This document shows positions 60,960 through 64,000 of a stretch of 64,000 nt of DNA, piece by piece. Source of the DNA: G963669295 sp963669295 (GTDB lineage Bacteria > Bacteroidota > Bacteroidia > Flavobacteriales_D > CALLUQ01); assembly GCA_963669295.1 (NCBI GenBank), contig OY769938.1:3472001-3536000 (forward strand). Reading direction: 5' to 3'. The translations under genes and the position numbers were made by a program. Within the stretch, counting starts at the first letter, position 1. Every line of letters begins with the position of its first letter. The notes below the pieces were generated by a model. That model searched no databases, was not told the origin of the DNA, and saw only the letters and a program-made list of their open reading frames with translations.

Positions 60960-62216
60960 ATGAGACTTTGGACGACCTTAATATTGATAGTTGTAGTCCA
61001 TCATTCGGAGGCACAATTTGATATTTGGCAAATCTATGATACCACTAACACTTCTATGCATTCAAATGCTATAGAAACAGTTGAAATATTTAATAATTCA
61101 GTTTGGTTTGTGGATTATACAGGCCGATTGAATAAGTTAAACAATGGAATTGTGCAATCATGGCCAATTGTTCCATTTACTATTGCGCCAGATATGGCCA
61201 TTGATGCTCAAGGAGTAGTATGGCTTGCTACTACAGTAGGGCTAATAAAGTTTCAGAATAATACTTTTATTACAGTTACTATGCCTTTGGGTGTAAGTGC
61301 CATTAAATCCATTGCTATAGATGGTAATGGTGATATTTGGGTTGGTGCTTCTGGTGGGCAAGCTTTTTACCAATATGATGGGACTTCATGGCAAATACAC
61401 AGTTATCCAGCGATATTAGGAGTTAATACATATTCTATTGCAGTTGATATCGATGGAAGCTTGTGGGTTGGTGTGGGAAGCAAAGTTGGACACTTTTTCA
61501 ATAATACTTGGGAAGTTTTTACAGAACTAGATGGTTATTTGTCAGGTTGGTTGGTGCAAAAAATCCATGTAGATGCTATTGGCAATAAGTGGATTGGTGT
61601 GTCAAATGCTCTCATAACTGATAACTATGGTAGACTTATTAAGATAGATACTACTGGCAGTTGGACTGTTTTTGATTCAACAAATTGCTCAAAGTTTTGG
61701 CTTGGAGTAGAAAATATTGCTTCAAAGGATGATACGATATATACAGCTCCTTGGAATGTAGGAGGGTTTTGTTCATTTAATGAGCAAAATTGTGACACAA
61801 TTTCCACATTTAATTCTCCTTTGCCAACTGACAAAATTCATGATATGGATGCTGATCAATGGGGTAATTTAGCCATTGCCACTAATGGAGGAGGTTTGGT
61901 ATTGTTTAATGAGAAAGGATTGAACTTTAATCCTATAGCTCCTACAGATAGCAGTTACTTTTTTGGTGTTGATATTTACCCTAACCCCACACGATCTAAT
62001 TTCACCTTATCGATCAATTTACCTGAAGTAAGTTCCTTACAATGGAGCATTATAAATACTCAGGGCAAATTGATCGATAAAGTAAGTTACGGTTCTCTGC
62101 CGAAGGGAAATACTGTTGTGCAATTTAATTCTGAACACCTAAACGTAGGAGTTTATATTATTGAAGTATTAACAAATGATTATATCAATGTACAAAAACT
62201 GATGATTCAAAGGTAA
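60960..62216 (+). CDS. Secreted beta-propeller protein with T9SS sorting domain
   Basis: The 418-residue product has a signal peptide (LWTTLILIVVVHHSEAQ), then about 300 residues of propeller repeats with recurring IWVGxxxG and LWVGVGSK phrases like those of two-component sensor propellers but with no kinase part, and a C-terminal T9SS domain (VDIYPNPTRSNFTLSINLP ... NVGVYIIEVLTNDYINVQKL). It should be secreted and surface-held, possibly binding glycans. Last complete gene of the island; the truncated lipoprotein frame starts 21 bases after it. Confidence 0.82.
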   Translation: MRLWTTLILIVVVHHSEAQFDIWQIYDTTNTSMHSNAIETVEIFNNSVWFVDYTGRLNKLNNGIVQSWPIVPFTIAPDMAIDAQGVVWLATTVGLIKFQNNTFITVTMPLGVSAIKSIAIDGNGDIWVGASGGQAFYQYDGTSWQIHSYPAILGVNTYSIAVDIDGSLWVGVGSKVGHFFNNTWEVFTELDGYLSGWLVQKIHVDAIGNKWIGVSNALITDNYGRLIKIDTTGSWTVFDSTNCSKFWLGVENIASKDDTIYTAPWNVGGFCSFNEQNCDTISTFNSPLPTDKIHDMDADQWGNLAIATNGGGLVLFNEKGLNFNPIAPTDSSYFFGVDIYPNPTRSNFTLSINLPEVSSLQWSIINTQGKLIDKVSYGSLPKGNTVVQFNSEHLNVGVYIIEVLTNDYINVQKLMIQR

Positions 62217-62237
62217 GCTAATTGTAAAATTATAGGC

Positions 62238-62375
62238 ATGAAAAGGATCAATAGCATATTGCTTGTTTTTTCTGCATTGTGCATATTCGCACAATGCAGA
62301 AAAGATAATCCTGAGCCTAAACCAAGTAGCATTGCACTAAAGGCAGCACTGGATGCTGAAATAGCGAAGAAATAG
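62238..62375 (+). CDS. Chimeric 45-residue lipoprotein frame at the island's right edge
   Basis: An ATG at 62238 opens a small frame with a lipoprotein signal (MKRINSILLVFSALCIFAQC, then RKDNPEPKPSS) that runs in frame into the right direct repeat and ends with the same 14 codons (IALKAALDAEIAKK) that end the DUF6090-like protein, differing by one residue. It is thus the 5' end of an island lipoprotein gene joined to the 3' end of the host gene. Probably a truncated remnant; expression unknown. Confidence 0.55.
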   Translation: MKRINSILLVFSALCIFAQCRKDNPEPKPSSIALKAALDAEIAKK

Positions 62376-62404
62376 CTATTCGGGTGCGCGGATGTGATCG
62401 TAAC
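62331..62404 (+). repeat. 74-base direct repeat, right copy
   Basis: Matches 55680-55753 at 73 of 74 positions. The last 29 bases (62376-62404) encode the C-terminus of the GT39-type protein on the minus strand; the first 45 encode the tail of the small lipoprotein frame. See the left copy. Confidence 0.9.
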
Positions 62405-63884
62405 TCAACTCATACAAATAAACCTTCCACCCCTGGTCGCCATAAGGAAGCTCTTTGCCAGGAAATACCGATAAAAATTGTTCCAATTCTCCAGCAGGAG
62501 GCGAGGGCCTAAGTGTAGCAACGTAGTTGGCTCCTTCTTCCATCAGCCGGTAAATGAGTTGGGGGGTGAGGTCGCGTTCGGTAATCGACCACCCATTGCG
62601 TCGGGCGCGGTACAAGAGGTGTGGACTGCGGCAGTCGAACCCTCCGAAAGAAACCACGATCAAATCATCGGGTTGGGTATGTGCCCCAATTTGTTCCCCC
62701 GCCCATACCTGATCCATAAGCGGACGGTAGTAGGTAGTTTCGGTATAGTAAATGTTGGTGCCTACCACGCTTCCTGTGAGTACAACTGCTGCGGCATAGC
62801 CGGCCATAGCATGCTTGTTTTTGAGCCAGTTGAAAAGGCGCACAATGGCGATGGCAATGAAAAGGGCAGCCGGTGCCAGCAAAGGAATTTGGTAGTAGTT
62901 GTGAATGACGTTGAGGTTGAAAAAAATGAGCACATAGGCCACCACACCAACCAGCCACAGTACCGCAAAAATGGTGGCCTTCTTCGTGGTACGCCATACC
63001 AACCCTACCAGCATCAACACCAACCCGGGAATGCCCACCACTTCAAACACCAACCGATCGCGTAAGGTGATCCAATGCGGTATTTCAAAACGTTGCCCCC
63101 AATAACCAAAGTACCACCCCGAATTGTCGGTAAACTTGCGGTAGCCCGGAATAAATTCCCAATCGGGAGCAGCGGCATTTACCTGTTGGGTATGCCAGGC
63201 CCACCATACCAATGTGAGTACCGGCAACGCAAAAAGCGGCAATGCCTTTACAAAGAACCGCCAGCGTTGATGTGTAAAGATCCAGTAGAGGAGAGGCAGG
63301 GCAAAAAAGAACGCATAAGGGGCTTTGGTAGCAAAAGCCAACACGCCAAAAATGCTGCCCCAAACTACTTTTTTGAAGCTGGCCTGTGCAATGCCTTGCA
63401 AGTAGTAATACAACATGGCATGGGCAAAAAATACGGCCGAAAAATCGATGTGTATGGCGCGCGAATAAAAGATGCTTAACGGCAAAGCCATGTAAATAAC
63501 TGTGGCCACCCGCGCTACCTCCACATTCACCAATTGCTTTACCACCAGGTAGAGGTAGCGCACGGCTCCTAAAAAGAAAAGGGTAAATACAATGCGCGCC
63601 CAAATAAGGTCGGGACTAAAGAGTTGGTAAAAAATGGCTACCACGGCTTCGGGCAGTGGAAATTCGAGGATGAGTGTTTTGTGGCCGCCCATCCAACATA
63701 CTGAAGGAGCGAGTAAATTGATGCCGTCCTGGTAAAACGCCCAAATGTAATTGGCGGTGTCGCATTGCCGCCAGGTATGTGGCCCATCGATGTATGCATC
63801 GAAGTGGAAACAGCGCAATGCTATTAACCCGATGATGGTGATGGTAAACCAAAGGGGTGTGCTGTATTGTTGGAGGCGGTGCAT
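62376..63884 (-). CDS. GT39/ArnT-like polytopic glycosyltransferase
   Basis: The 502-residue membrane protein has a GT-C architecture: about ten to twelve hydrophobic segments and, after the first, DAYIDGPHTWRQCDTANYIW, the conserved Asp/His region of the lipid-phosphate-sugar-dependent transferases of GT39/GT83. LSIFYSRAIHIDFSAVFFAHA follows. It would transfer a sugar from a polyprenyl-phosphate carrier to protein or lipid on the periplasmic side. The C-terminal soluble part (about 395-502; DDLIVVSFGGFDCRSPHLLYR) is periplasmic. Its last ten codons lie in the right 74-base repeat. Acceptor unknown. Confidence 0.85.
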   Translation of the reverse strand: MHRLQQYSTPLWFTITIIGLIALRCFHFDAYIDGPHTWRQCDTANYIWAFYQDGINLLAPSVCWMGGHKTLILEFPLPEAVVAIFYQLFSPDLIWARIVFTLFFLGAVRYLYLVVKQLVNVEVARVATVIYMALPLSIFYSRAIHIDFSAVFFAHAMLYYYLQGIAQASFKKVVWGSIFGVLAFATKAPYAFFFALPLLYWIFTHQRWRFFVKALPLFALPVLTLVWWAWHTQQVNAAAPDWEFIPGYRKFTDNSGWYFGYWGQRFEIPHWITLRDRLVFEVVGIPGLVLMLVGLVWRTTKKATIFAVLWLVGVVAYVLIFFNLNVIHNYYQIPLLAPAALFIAIAIVRLFNWLKNKHAMAGYAAAVVLTGSVVGTNIYYTETTYYRPLMDQVWAGEQIGAHTQPDDLIVVSFGGFDCRSPHLLYRARRNGWSITERDLTPQLIYRLMEEGANYVATLRPSPPAGELEQFLSVFPGKELPYGDQGWKVYLYELSYDHIRAPE

Positions 63885-63887
63885 GGG

Positions 63888-64000
63888 TTAAAAGGTATCT
63901 AAATCGCCAAAGTTGGTGCTCCATTGGTGGATGGGCACTTCGTTGAACATTAAATACCCGACCAGCCACGATTCAAACCCTTCGTAGTGTTTGCTGAGTA
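63888..64000 (-). CDS. 3' end of a gene continuing beyond the window
   Basis: The minus-strand frame reads LSKHYEGFESWLVGYLMFNE, then VPIHQWSTNFGDLDTF and a stop, three bases upstream of the GT39 start. The 5' part lies outside the window. The spacing suggests an operon with the GT39 gene. No family can be named from 37 residues. Confidence 0.55.
   Translation of the reverse strand, partial: LSKHYEGFESWLVGYLMFNEVPIHQWSTNFGDLDTF

Larger units (their letters stand above)
55754..62330. mobile_element. Island between 74-base direct repeats
   Basis: About 6.6 kb inserted between the ends of two convergent genes. It is AT-richer than both flanks, and carries four genes of one strand: an adhesin-like, a glycoside hydrolase, a small barrel-like and a propeller protein. 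No transposase, integrase or terminal inverted repeat was found, so the mechanism is open: single-crossover integration of a circle carrying the 74-base segment would give this structure. 55754-56339 has no gene that I trust. Confidence 0.65.

Overview
The window comes from a member of the Bacteroidota, most likely the Flavobacteriia/Cryomorphaceae side. Pointers are T9SS-type C-terminal sorting domains on two secreted proteins, LytTR/LytS-type two-component genes with propeller sensors, many lipoproteins with a LxxC lipobox, few Shine-Dalgarno sites, and several promoters matching the Bacteroidetes TTG / TAnnTTTG pattern. No rRNA, tRNA, CRISPR array, transposase or integrase was recognised.

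Layout. 1-2 kb: a minus-strand envelope operon (YHYH lipoprotein, MORN-repeat lipoprotein, SCO1-type copper/redox protein). 2.2-11.9 kb: a frameshifted NAGPA-domain protein, a giant alpha-2-macroglobulin, a vanadium-haloperoxidase/PAP2 protein and a lipoprotein. 11.9-12.1 kb: a strongly structured non-coding element. 12.3-16.2 kb: a LytTR regulator and its propeller-sensor histidine kinase. 16.3-21 kb: penicillin-binding protein 1C (the usual partner of bacterial macroglobulin), a TIR-domain protein and a DJ-1-type lipoprotein.

21.1-29.6 kb is a packed run of twelve small genes, mostly joined by 4-base overlaps. Almost all are glycosyltransferase-like, with one sulfotransferase and one methyltransferase-like protein: a surface-glycan or glycan-decoration locus whose middle part (about 26.2-28.7 kb) is visibly AT-richer. 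29.6-40.7 kb is housekeeping: S4 protein and DNA polymerase IV, HD hydrolase, GDPD lipoprotein, an LplT-remnant/Aas acyltransferase fusion, an OmpA protein, and an alpha/beta hydrolase with its TetR regulator and two identical operators.

40.8-54.0 kb is a second biosynthetic region: a nucleotidyltransferase, three B12-type radical SAM enzymes each directly followed by a class I methyltransferase, a GT4 glycosyltransferase, a lipid-linked-glycan flippase and a further methyltransferase. It looks like an undescribed surface glycolipid or lipid-modification pathway. Two distant paralogues of an uncharacterised 500-residue family lie at 36.3 and 47.1 kb.

55.7-62.4 kb is an island of about 6.6 kb bounded by 74-base direct repeats that differ at one position. 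It carries an adhesin-like protein, a T9SS-exported glycoside hydrolase, a small outer-membrane-barrel-like protein and a T9SS propeller protein, and its right edge forms a chimeric 45-residue lipoprotein reading frame. The window closes with a GT39-type membrane glycosyltransferase and the 3' end of a further gene.
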